Source: Bacteroidia bacterium
GTDB taxonomy: Bacteria; Bacteroidota; Bacteroidia; Bacteroidales; CAJPTX01
DNA: 64,000 nt
Reading direction: 5' to 3'
Assembly (NCBI GenBank): GCA_905373475.1
Contig: CAJPTC010000004.1
Location: 35,560-99,559 of the forward strand
Positions 35,147-42,981 of this stretch are shown here, piece after piece (the stretch's first letter is position 1; each line of letters opens with the position of its first letter). Both the position numbers and the translations under genes were made by a program. The notes below the pieces were generated by a model. It was not told the DNA's origin. It made no database searches and saw only the letters and a program-made list of their open reading frames with translations.

Positions 35147-35154
35147 TACCTTTG
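35147..35154 (+). promoter_or_regulatory. -7 element for purQ
   Basis: TACCTTTG, 33 bp upstream of the ATG at 35188. It overlaps the alternative in-frame start at 35152, which excludes that start. Confidence 0.5.
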
Positions 35155-35187
35155 TGCAGAGAATTTGACGCTAAAATTTGTTTTCAG

Positions 35188-35883
35188 ATGAAAATCGGGG
35201 TTGTGGTTTTCCCAGGGTCTAATTGCGATCGGGATGCGGAGTATTGTTTTGGCAGTATAATGGGGCACGATGTGGTACGTCTCTGGCACAAAGAGGCTAC
35301 CCTACCCTCTCTCGATCTGGTTGTTATCCCAGGCGGATTCTCGTACGGCGATTATTTGCGTTCGGGCGCGCTTGCCCGTTTTTCGCCCATCATGGAGGCT
35401 GTGAGCGCTTACGCCGAGGCTGACGGGAAAATCTTAGGAATATGCAACGGCTTCCAAGTCCTGTGCGAGGCAGGACTTTTGCCAGGCGCTTTGCGTATGA
35501 ACAGCCCTAAACGATTTGTTTGTAAGAATATAAACCTACTGCCCGAGGTAAAACACAATATGCCAACGGCAGGTCTCGATCCCACACGCCCACTCCTTAT
35601 CCCGATTGCACACGGCGAAGGCTCGTATTATGCCGATCGCGACACGCTTTCGGCACTTCGCGTAAACGGACAGATTCTATTCCGCTACTGCGACGCCGAT
35701 GGGAAGGTAAGCGACACTGTAAACCCCAATGGTTCGGTGGATAACATTGCAGGAATCTCGAGCAAGAACCATTGCGTGGTGGGTATGATGCCACACCCCG
35801 AGCGTGCCTGCGATGCAAAGCAAGGCAATACAGACGGTCTGAAACTATTGCAGTCGTTGTTGCGTTTCTGGGCTAAAGTCTGA
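35188..35883 (+). CDS. purQ: Phosphoribosylformylglycinamidine synthase, glutaminase subunit PurQ
   Basis: A 231-residue class I glutamine amidotransferase supplying ammonia for step four of purine synthesis. Seen: VVVFPGSNCDRDAEYCF at the start, VIPGGFSYGDYLRSGALARF, the nucleophile elbow GICNGFQVLCEAG (Cys), and the catalytic pair in MMPHPERA (His, Glu). Length fits the separate small-type subunit. Many Bacteroidetes instead carry a fused PurL of about 1230 residues, so a free PurQ implies separate PurL and PurS elsewhere; neither is here. It is followed after 6 bp by a phosphohexomutase gene. Confidence 0.93.
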   Translation: MKIGVVVFPGSNCDRDAEYCFGSIMGHDVVRLWHKEATLPSLDLVVIPGGFSYGDYLRSGALARFSPIMEAVSAYAEADGKILGICNGFQVLCEAGLLPGALRMNSPKRFVCKNINLLPEVKHNMPTAGLDPTRPLLIPIAHGEGSYYADRDTLSALRVNGQILFRYCDADGKVSDTVNPNGSVDNIAGISSKNHCVVGMMPHPERACDAKQGNTDGLKLLQSLLRFWAKV

Positions 35884-35889
35884 CGGGAT

Positions 35890-37263
35890 ATGACAGAATA
35901 CGGCTCACCTTTTCATGCATACGACATCCGCGGGCGGTTGGGAAAAGAATTCACGCTCAGGGAATTGGGGTTGTGCGGTTTCTATATCGCACAGTTTTTT
36001 GCGAATAAGCACACGCTTTGCATCGGACATGATGCACGGAGTACCTCGCCCCAAATTGCAGCACAACTAGTGCAAGATATTCCTCTGCTGGCAGGCGTAA
36101 ATGTTCTTAACGTGGGACAATGTACAACCCCGCAGCTATACTTTTCGCAATGGAGGCTAGGGCTGGATTGTTCGATAATGATTACTGCTTCGCACAATCC
36201 GCCTGAGTATAACGGCTTAAAGGTCACGGGGCGTAAAGGTGTGCCCATTGGTTATGCGAACGGGCTGAAAAATGTAGAGGCTATGTTAAAGAAGAACATT
36301 GCACTCTGTCCAGTTCGTAAAGCCAAGGATGTGTTTGATGTAAATACCAAGCGGGCGTATCTGAACTTTTTGCAGGAGTTCGGTAGAACGTCGTACGGGC
36401 TTAAATATGCTGTAGACTGCATGCATGGCGCAGTGGGTAATCTTGTACACGATGCCCTTGCCGATGCCGCTTTGTACCTTAATGACAAGCCTGACGGAAA
36501 ATTTACCAAAGAAGGACCAAATCCCACTATTGCTTCTAACCGCACGCAATTAGAGAAGGCGGTACGTGAGTTGCAATGCGATGTAGGCGTAATATTCGAT
36601 GGGGATGGCGACCGCGTTATGTTCCTCGATGAAACAGGCGAGCTCGTTCCCCCCGATCTCCTCATTGCACTTATTGCCGAATATTTATACGGCATTAAGC
36701 ATCGCAGTAAAAAACGCCCCGTACTTGTCGATATTCGTACATCGAAATCGGTTACGGAGGCTCTGGAGGAGATGGGGGTTGGCGTCGAGGTAGGGCGTGT
36801 AGGGCGTGTCTTCATGTCTAACAAACTGCGCAACATTAAGGGTACAATTGGCGGTGAATTGGCGGGGCACTACTACTATGGCGATTTCAATTATTTCGAT
36901 TCGGGGTTGCTAACGGCGCGCATTGTGCTAGATGCTGTATGTTACCTCAAGGAGAGCGGCTTTACATTGCACGAATGGGTGTTAAAAGCGAAACGCTATG
37001 AGAATAGTGGCGAGCTGAATTTCCAAGTAGAAGAGGTGCGGAAAGCACAAATAATCAACACTTTGCGCGACCATTTCACCGAGCAAGAAGCGCCGACTTT
37101 TGTGAGCGACGAGGATGGGTATCGCGTCGAGTTTCCCGACTGGTGGTTTAGCATTCGTTCATCGAACACAGAGCCTTTGTTACGTCTTATTGTAGAAGCG
37201 CGTAGCGAGAAGATGCTCACAGAAAAGGTTGCCGAAGCGCGTGCGCTGATTCTGAAGAAGTAG
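35890..37263 (+). CDS. Phosphomannomutase/phosphoglucomutase
   Basis: A 457-residue alpha-D-phosphohexomutase of the ManB/AlgC type. It interconverts hexose 1- and 6-phosphates, supplying sugar nucleotides for glycans. Active serine S101 in ITASHNPPEYNG, metal loop DGDGDR (237-242), sugar-specificity loop GGELAGHYYY and phosphate-binding loop SIRSSNTEPLLRL are all present. The GEMSG/GELAGH form does not settle mannose versus glucose specificity. It starts 6 bp after purQ, so the two are co-transcribed. The gene is intact and followed by a long repeat array, with no terminator seen. Confidence 0.93.
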   Translation: MTEYGSPFHAYDIRGRLGKEFTLRELGLCGFYIAQFFANKHTLCIGHDARSTSPQIAAQLVQDIPLLAGVNVLNVGQCTTPQLYFSQWRLGLDCSIMITASHNPPEYNGLKVTGRKGVPIGYANGLKNVEAMLKKNIALCPVRKAKDVFDVNTKRAYLNFLQEFGRTSYGLKYAVDCMHGAVGNLVHDALADAALYLNDKPDGKFTKEGPNPTIASNRTQLEKAVRELQCDVGVIFDGDGDRVMFLDETGELVPPDLLIALIAEYLYGIKHRSKKRPVLVDIRTSKSVTEALEEMGVGVEVGRVGRVFMSNKLRNIKGTIGGELAGHYYYGDFNYFDSGLLTARIVLDAVCYLKESGFTLHEWVLKAKRYENSGELNFQVEEVRKAQIINTLRDHFTEQEAPTFVSDEDGYRVEFPDWWFSIRSSNTEPLLRLIVEARSEKMLTEKVAEARALILKK

Positions 37264-37294
37264 AGGCTGTTAAAGCGCATTCTGTTTTATTTTG

Positions 37295-38060
37295 CATGAA
37301 TAACAAAATGCGCATTTAATGGGTGCTCCTCCCGCGGACGGCGTTTTACGGCGCAAAGCGAATATGTAAAATGCATGTTGGAAATTTCGGGCATTGCGGG
37401 GAATATCCCGACAACACTAGTATTCAATGTTGTATGCGCATTGCGATACATAGATTTTTCGGCACGATGTGCCGAAGTGGGCGAATCAGGTTTCGCCCCT
37501 ACAGAGGACAATAAATAATATCAAATAAAAAGGGTAAAGCACGTCGTCGCCCATACAAAAAACAGGCACGCATTTCGCCCCATACAACGTTAAATTGATA
37601 ATCAAAAAAAACGGACGTTGCGGGCAACGCCCCTAGAGTGACACAATCAAGACAATGCGCGGTGCGCATTTAATGGGCGATCCTCGCGCGGACGGCGTTT
37701 TGCGGCGCAAAGCGAATATGTAAAATGCATGTTGGAAATTTCGGGCATTGCGATACATAGATTTTTCGGCACGATGTGCCGAAGTGGGCGAATCAGGTTT
37801 CGCCCCTACGGAGGACAATAGATAAATCAAATAAAAAGGGTAAGGCACGCCGTCGCCCATACAACGTTAATATATTGATAATCCAAAAAAACGGTCATTA
37901 CAGACAATAACACAATCAAGAAAATGCGCGATGCGCATTTAATGGGTGGGGTACGCTGTCGCCCCTACGAGATGGTATTCAATGTTTTATGCGTATTGCG
38001 ATGCGATAATATTCGGCATGATATGCCGAATTGGGCGAATCAGGTTTCGCCCCTACACGA
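37295..38060. repeat. Array of three related intergenic repeat units with hairpin arms
   Basis: Units at about 37303-37560, 37657-37862 and 37925-38060. Shared blocks: gcgcatttaatggg, cgcaaagcgaatatgtaaaa, a hairpin TTCGGCA-cgatg-TGCCGAA (37458-37476 and 37765-37783) and a hairpin GGGCGAA-tcaggt-TTCGCCC (37479-37498 and 37786-37805; also in unit three). Unit one has an extra ~50 bp relative to unit two. There is no open frame, no transposase and no fixed spacer length, so it is a REP/MITE-like element rather than a CRISPR array. Related words occur at 22.5, 28.1, 34.7 and 63.6 kb. Confidence 0.85.
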
Positions 38061-38185
38061 TTGAATTTGGCTCAGTCATAGAATTCAGAATCAGAGATGG
38101 AGCTAGTTAAGAGTTAAGACAAGCGGGGTTTGCGGGCGATGTGACATACTCAATTCGTGGCTGTGGTATAGAATTTGATACTAAC

Positions 38186-38200
38186 TTGCAACGTTGTTGC
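38186..38200 (+). promoter_or_regulatory. Putative operator (Fur-family type) of the TonB receptor
   Basis: TTGCAACGTTGTTGC contains the inverted repeat GCAAC-GTT-GTTGC. It lies 36 bp upstream of the receptor start and shares TTGCAAC with inverted repeats in front of the Fur-family gene at 50437. Confidence 0.45.
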
Positions 38201-38235
38201 GTTTCTTACGAAGCGCTTTGAGTAGTACTGCCATC

Positions 38236-40641
38236 ATGACTTGTTCCTATTTTTTGCGATTTCTATTCGCAGCCCCGCTTTTGTTTCTCACATTAGGAGT
38301 TTCGTACGGACAGACCTTTCTAGAAGGGCGCGTTGTTTCGCCCTCTGAGCCGCAGGGTGTAGCAGGAGCACTCGTCTATCTCCGTGGTACGAACTACGGG
38401 GCTTATACAGACTCGGTGGGTGCGTTCCGCTTCGCTTATGAGGGGCGTCTTGCCGATTCCCTGATTGTTGAGAGTTTAGGCTATGAACGCACTGGTGTTG
38501 CCTTAGCTTTTTACCCGAACTGCGATCTGCACATTGCACTCCGCAGTAGTTCGGTCGATATAGAATCGGTGCGCATTACTGCGAATTACGCTGCCTCCAA
38601 GCAAAGAGCCACGACGCAAACCTTGCGAGTGGTGGGCGCTGAACTTATTTCACAACGCAGACAGACAACTCTGGCGCAGACCCTAGAGCAAGTGGCAGGG
38701 GTGCATGCCATGCGTATTGGCAACGGGGCGAGCAAACCCATGATCCGAGGAATGGGATTTAACCGAATTGCCGTGCTAGACCGTGGTGTAAAACAGGAGG
38801 GGCAACAGTGGGGTGCTGACCACGGATTGGAACTCGATCAGATGTCGGCAGAACATGTAGGGGTGTACAAAGGGGCAACCAGTCTTCGTTATGGCGGCGA
38901 CGCGATGGGAGGTGCTATCGTTGTCAATGCAGACATACCTCACCCCGTGGACGGATTTCATGGGAAGGGAGTTGCATGGTATGCTTCCAATTCGCAATTG
39001 GGGGGGCTTTCGGTGAAAAGTTCCTACACTGGTAAGAAATTCTTCTATTCGTTTACACTTACTGGCACAGAATACGGCGATTATGCGGTGCCTACAGATA
39101 CGATAGTCTATCTCACACAAAAACTCCCTATTTACGGTCAGCGACTGAAAAACACGGCAGGACAGGAGCGAGATGCTGCGCTCACACTGGGGCTTGACAA
39201 CTACTACGGTGTGTTTGCTCTTACGGCAAGTCACGTTTATCAGAAGATGGGCTTTTTCCCTGGTTCGCACGGCATCCCAAGTCTTGAACGCATTGCGCCA
39301 GATGGGAGCACTCGCAATATAGAGTTCCCCTATTCGCGCGCTAACCATTCCAAGCTTATTTTCAACTACCGAACCAATCCGCACGGGCGCCAATGGACAG
39401 CCTTTCTCGATCTCGGCTTGCAATATAATACACGCGACGAATTGTCTTCTTTTCACACCCACTACCCCGCACAACGTCCTCCTGAAAGGGATGCCGACCT
39501 CGAACTCTCGTTCCGCTTGCTTACACTTTCGGCTTCTCCACGTTTACTGTGGAAACTCCCTCATAACATGCAGCTCGAAACGGGCATTGACGCACAGTTT
39601 CAGAGTCATCTCTTTGCAGGCTATAGCTTCCTGCTTCCCCGCTACACGCGCAGTATATTGGGCAGCTATGTTACCTATTCGTGGCAACCGATTAGGAAGC
39701 TCCGTTTGGAGGCAGGCATACGAGGCGACGGAGCGATGTTGCAAATAGACGAATACGATGATCGCATTTTAGCGCAATATTTAACCGCAAATTCTTCGCT
39801 AACGCCTAAGCAAATAGAGGCTTACGCTAAACTTAGTCCGTACCTTTCGCGCCAGTTTTTCAACTATAGCTGGGCACTCGGCGGTGCATGGCACTATACC
39901 GAACACCAAGCACTTAAACTACACATTGGGCGTAGTTTCCGCCTTCCGAGTGTGCATGAATTGGCGGCGAATGGTGTGCACCACGGTTCATTTCGGCACG
40001 AGCGTGGCGATGTAAATCTGAATTCGGAGATAGGACACCAAGTAGATTTTGAATACGTGGTTACGTACAAAAAATGGCGCATTGGTATCAATCCATTTGC
40101 CGCTTATTACTCCAATTATATATTTCTCAACCCGTCGCTCACGTGGTCTCTTTTGCCCGATGCGGGACAGATTTACCAGTTCTCGCAAGCGCAGGTCCTT
40201 TCATACGGCGGGGAGCTTGAAGTGCACGGACACTTGCTCCAATCGCTATCCGTCAGTGGTAATGCTTCTACCGTTCTACTCGATAACCTGACCGACGGCT
40301 ATCCGCTGCCTTTTGTGCCTCCAGTCTCCCTGCGTGGGGTGCTGAGTTGGACGCTTCCTTGGCCGAGCGAACGCTATGGGAAAATAACTCTCGAAGGTGA
40401 AGCCCATTACTCGGCAACGCAGGAGCGCGTGGCACGCAACGAACTCACGACCCCAAGCTCACTACGTTTTGACGCTCTAATTGTCTATCGGCACGATATA
40501 GCAAAGATGGAATGCTCGCTACGTTTTGGATGTCGTAACCTCACCAATGTTCGCTATTTCAACCATTTGAGCTACTATCGCGCATTAGGGATTCCCGAAC
40601 CAGGACGTTCTTGGAATTTAGAACTAGCCATCAACATCTAA
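38236..40641 (+). CDS. TonB-dependent outer-membrane receptor
   Basis: An 801-residue receptor. Signal peptide 1-26 (MTCSYFLRFLFAAPLLFL ... SYGQ), a carboxypeptidase-regulatory-like domain at ~28-112 (FLEGRVVSPSEPQGVAGALV), plug domain ~125-245 (MIRGMGFNRIAVLDRGVK, RYGGDAMGGAIVV) and a 22-strand barrel ending in a terminal aromatic/hydrophobic strand (SWNLELAINI). It imports a ligand across the outer membrane with TonB energy. The phrase GQQWGADHGLELD is typical of Bacteroidetes receptors tied to metals or haem, but the ligand is not proven. The start at 38236 is used because an earlier in-frame TTG at 38194 falls within the operator. No SusD partner follows. Possibly zinc-related through shared operators with the Fur-family gene. 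Confidence 0.92.
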   Translation: MTCSYFLRFLFAAPLLFLTLGVSYGQTFLEGRVVSPSEPQGVAGALVYLRGTNYGAYTDSVGAFRFAYEGRLADSLIVESLGYERTGVALAFYPNCDLHIALRSSSVDIESVRITANYAASKQRATTQTLRVVGAELISQRRQTTLAQTLEQVAGVHAMRIGNGASKPMIRGMGFNRIAVLDRGVKQEGQQWGADHGLELDQMSAEHVGVYKGATSLRYGGDAMGGAIVVNADIPHPVDGFHGKGVAWYASNSQLGGLSVKSSYTGKKFFYSFTLTGTEYGDYAVPTDTIVYLTQKLPIYGQRLKNTAGQERDAALTLGLDNYYGVFALTASHVYQKMGFFPGSHGIPSLERIAPDGSTRNIEFPYSRANHSKLIFNYRTNPHGRQWTAFLDLGLQYNTRDELSSFHTHYPAQRPPERDADLELSFRLLTLSASPRLLWKLPHNMQLETGIDAQFQSHLFAGYSFLLPRYTRSILGSYVTYSWQPIRKLRLEAGIRGDGAMLQIDEYDDRILAQYLTANSSLTPKQIEAYAKLSPYLSRQFFNYSWALGGAWHYTEHQALKLHIGRSFRLPSVHELAANGVHHGSFRHERGDVNLNSEIGHQVDFEYVVTYKKWRIGINPFAAYYSNYIFLNPSLTWSLLPDAGQIYQFSQAQVLSYGGELEVHGHLLQSLSVSGNASTVLLDNLTDGYPLPFVPPVSLRGVLSWTLPWPSERYGKITLEGEAHYSATQERVARNELTTPSSLRFDALIVYRHDIAKMECSLRFGCRNLTNVRYFNHLSYYRALGIPEPGRSWNLELAINI

Positions 40642-40716
40642 CGAACTCTCGCACTTCCGCCCCATTTTGGGTTGAGCCTAATTCCTTGGTCTCAATAAGT
40701 ACTCGTTTTGTTCTAT

Positions 40717-40755
40717 AAAAAAAATGCCACGAATCCTTTTAAGAACTCGTGGCAT
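40717..40755 (-). terminator. Intrinsic terminator of the acidic unknown gene
   Basis: Minus-strand 9 bp perfect stem ATGCCACGA / TCGTGGCAT followed by eight T, 38 bp past the stop at 40793. Also a weak stop for the TonB gene on the plus strand. Confidence 0.85.
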
Positions 40756-40792
40756 GAAATATTTAATACCTTACTATCTCACTTCTGCCCGT

Positions 40793-41689
40793 TTATTTCT
40801 TCTTGTCTGAACCAAAGCAAAGTTTTTCAAGACCGAAATAATCAATTTCATTTTGTGTAGGATCAGTGCTATTGTAGGGAAGTCCTATAGATTTCAAGAG
40901 CTCAGCAGTTTTTTCTTCAAGCGTTTTCAGATTGAGAAGAACAGCCGACTCTAGTTCGTCGCTCTCACTACTCCCATGCATTGATTTGGTTTCCCCTCTG
41001 TTTTTTTTCTCTTCTGACTCAAAATCGATACGGAGCATTCGCATCATATCGTCCTCCTCATTCGGCTCATCCATACTGTGCAATTGGTCGCGTAAAATGG
41101 CTTTAAGGCTCTCCATCTCTTTACGCATTTCTCGCATCCATTTGTCCGAATTGTCGTCTTCCCCTCCGTTTTCTTCCTCCACCTTTTCTTCTTCCTCGTT
41201 CGGGTAGGGAGTCTCTACCGAATTGTAAACTGATTCCTCTTTTGAGGGCGCTTCTTTTACCTCGACTTCGTCTGAGCCTCCATAATTTATGGGTTCGATG
41301 CTCATACCATCCTTTAGCAGGTCACGAACTTGCCTTTCCATGTCCCTTTTGCTCGCTTCGCTCATGGTGCTATTCCTTACGGGCGCCATGATCTCCTGTA
41401 TCACCTCCTCTTTGGCACATTCTGTATTATAGCGCTCTTCTTCTTCTCGATCTGCGCCGTCTGGGAACTTTTCTAATTGATAGAGCACCTCGAAAAAGGG
41501 CATTACGTTTTGCTCCTCTACACGCCACCAGCGGTTGCTCACGCCCAACTCCTGATGACAAAACACGACGCCGTGTTGCACCAAAAGAGGGTAATAGTAC
41601 GAATCGAAAAGTATATGCGTAAAGTAGGAAAGTAGCGAATGGTAATCTACCTCCTCCTTGGCTACCGATTTCTTATTCTTTCTGGGCAT
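40793..41689 (-). CDS. Acidic protein of unknown function
   Basis: A 298-residue soluble protein I do not recognise. Residues 1-80 look folded (VDYHSLLSYFTHILFDSYYY, then VSNRWWRVEEQNVMPFFEVL). Residues ~125-235 are very rich in Glu/Asp/Ser/Asn with long helical stretches (MRKEMESLKAILRDQL), and the C-terminal ~50 residues form a helix plus a short conserved-looking end. There is no signal peptide or membrane segment. The first domain might bind a partner or DNA-associated complex; no function is claimed. It is a single gene, opposite to its neighbours, with a strong terminator. Confidence 0.75.
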   Translation of the reverse strand: MPRKNKKSVAKEEVDYHSLLSYFTHILFDSYYYPLLVQHGVVFCHQELGVSNRWWRVEEQNVMPFFEVLYQLEKFPDGADREEEERYNTECAKEEVIQEIMAPVRNSTMSEASKRDMERQVRDLLKDGMSIEPINYGGSDEVEVKEAPSKEESVYNSVETPYPNEEEEKVEEENGGEDDNSDKWMREMRKEMESLKAILRDQLHSMDEPNEEDDMMRMLRIDFESEEKKNRGETKSMHGSSESDELESAVLLNLKTLEEKTAELLKSIGLPYNSTDPTQNEIDYFGLEKLCFGSDKKK

Positions 41690-41865
41690 AGAATATCGTG
41701 TTTTAGGGTGTTATAAAGAGAAAATCGTAAACACATAGTTACAAATTTTCTCTGAAACTTCCACCGCAGTTCTCTTTCCTTAACAACGCTCCCACGTGCT
41801 TTGTGCGTATAAATTGGATAAAAATTGCGTACTTTGTATGTCTGAAAGACAAAGGTGCGGGGGGA

Positions 41866-42357
41866 ATGCAGGATTTTGTCGCGATAGATTTTGAAACAGC
41901 GAACCCAAAATTTACAAGTGCGTGTAGTGTTGGGGCTGTTAGGGTACGTGGCGGTGAGGTAGACGATTGCTTCTACAGTCTGATCCACCCCTACCCCAAT
42001 TACTATCTCCCTCGTTTTACCGAAATACACGGTCTTTCAAAGTCGGATACGGAGGATGCTCCCTATTTTGATGAGGTGTGGCATGTTCTTGCCCCCTTCA
42101 TCGGCGGACTTCCTTTGGTGGCGCACAACAAGGCGTTTGATGCAACTGTCTTACATCGCACGCTCGAGCATTATGGCATCGCCTACTCGAACAAGTTCTA
42201 CTGCACCTGTATCGCATCGCGCAGGGTGCTAGGGGGTGTTCTGGAGAACCACCGACTCAATACAGTGGCAGGCTACTACGGATTCCAGTTTTCGCACCAC
42301 CATGCCCTCGAAGATGCTCGCGCCTGCGCATTTATTGCATTGCGTTTGCTCCCCTAA
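41866..42357 (+). CDS. DEDDh 3'-5' exonuclease (DnaQ epsilon-like)
   Basis: A 163-residue single-domain exonuclease of the DnaQ superfamily. Exo I: FVAIDFETANP (D, E); Exo II: LVAHNKAFDATVL (D); Exo III: HHALEDARACAFIAL (H and D four residues later). Such stand-alone enzymes trim 3' ends in DNA repair or RNA turnover; proofreading for Pol III is possible but not shown. The ATG at 41866 is chosen because upstream in-frame sequence to 41803 does not fit the family. msrA begins 80 bp downstream. Confidence 0.9.
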   Translation: MQDFVAIDFETANPKFTSACSVGAVRVRGGEVDDCFYSLIHPYPNYYLPRFTEIHGLSKSDTEDAPYFDEVWHVLAPFIGGLPLVAHNKAFDATVLHRTLEHYGIAYSNKFYCTCIASRRVLGGVLENHRLNTVAGYYGFQFSHHHALEDARACAFIALRLLP

Positions 42358-42436
42358 CTCGTTGAATGCTAGACTTGAAATGAATATATTGTTCTCTATA
42401 TTACTATTGCTATCGTTTACAGGAGGAAAGGAAAAA

Positions 42437-42973
42437 ATGGAGTTAGCAACCTTTGGAATGGGATGCTTTTGGTGCAGCGAGGCCATGTTTAGTCAGCTTA
42501 AGGGCGTGCAAAAAGTACAATCGGGGTTTAGCGGGGGTACAACCGTAAATCCTTCCTATCGTGATGTATGCACGGGAGAAACTGGGCATGCAGAAGTAGT
42601 ACAAATCTCGTATGACCCCGAACAGATTTCCTACGCCGAATTGCTGAAAATTTTCTTTACCATGCATGACCCAACTACCCTGAACCGTCAGGGGGCAGAC
42701 ATGGGTACACAGTATCGGTCGGTTATATTTACCCATACGCAGCAGCAGCGAGAAGAAGCCCTCAAAGCTATCGAACTACTCACCGCTGAGAAACTATACC
42801 CCAACCCTATCGTTACACAAGTAGAGGAGTACAAGAACTTCTATCCTGCAGAAGACTACCATAACAATTACTTCCAGAATAACCCCAACGAGGGTTATTG
42901 TAGAATGGTGGTTGCCCCCAAGGTAGAGAAGTTCCAGAAAGTATTTGAAACGCTCCTGAAGCAAAAGAAATAA
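42437..42973 (+). CDS. msrA: Peptide methionine sulfoxide reductase MsrA
   Basis: A 178-residue enzyme reducing the S-form of methionine sulfoxide in proteins. The catalytic cysteine is in FGMGCFWCSEAMF; YDPEQISYAELLKIFF, DPTTLNRQGADMGTQYRS and the C-terminal EDYHNNYFQNNP are family signatures. The start at 42437 has a rare good Shine-Dalgarno (AGGAGG, 9 bp upstream). An ATG at 42380 in the same frame would add 19 residues with a short hydrophobic stretch (ILFSILLLLSF) and would imply export; it lacks basic residues and a clear cleavage site, but cannot be excluded. No MsrB domain. Confidence 0.93.
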   Translation: MELATFGMGCFWCSEAMFSQLKGVQKVQSGFSGGTTVNPSYRDVCTGETGHAEVVQISYDPEQISYAELLKIFFTMHDPTTLNRQGADMGTQYRSVIFTHTQQQREEALKAIELLTAEKLYPNPIVTQVEEYKNFYPAEDYHNNYFQNNPNEGYCRMVVAPKVEKFQKVFETLLKQKK

Positions 42974-42981
42974 CCCTTACT

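Larger units (their letters stand above)
37264..38235. other. Long non-coding region with repeat array and TonB-receptor control region
   Basis: 972 bp without a gene. It holds three repeat units (37295-38060) and, just before the TonB receptor, a TTGCAA-type inverted repeat at 38186-38200. Short reading frames here that share similar peptides simply reflect the repeats. Confidence 0.7.

Noticed and set aside
37287..37860. Two short frames with nearly the same peptide (opening MSSVGAKPDSPTS)
   Set aside because: They are translations of the intergenic repeat units, with no promoter and no conserved start.
37295..38060. Possible CRISPR array
   Set aside because: Units are long (130-260 bp), imperfect and unevenly spaced, with internal hairpins; no short identical repeats with unique spacers and no cas genes.
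42380..42436. Signal peptide on MsrA from an upstream ATG
   Set aside because: The added stretch has no basic residues and no clear cleavage site, while the ATG at 42437 has a strong Shine-Dalgarno; noted as an alternative only.
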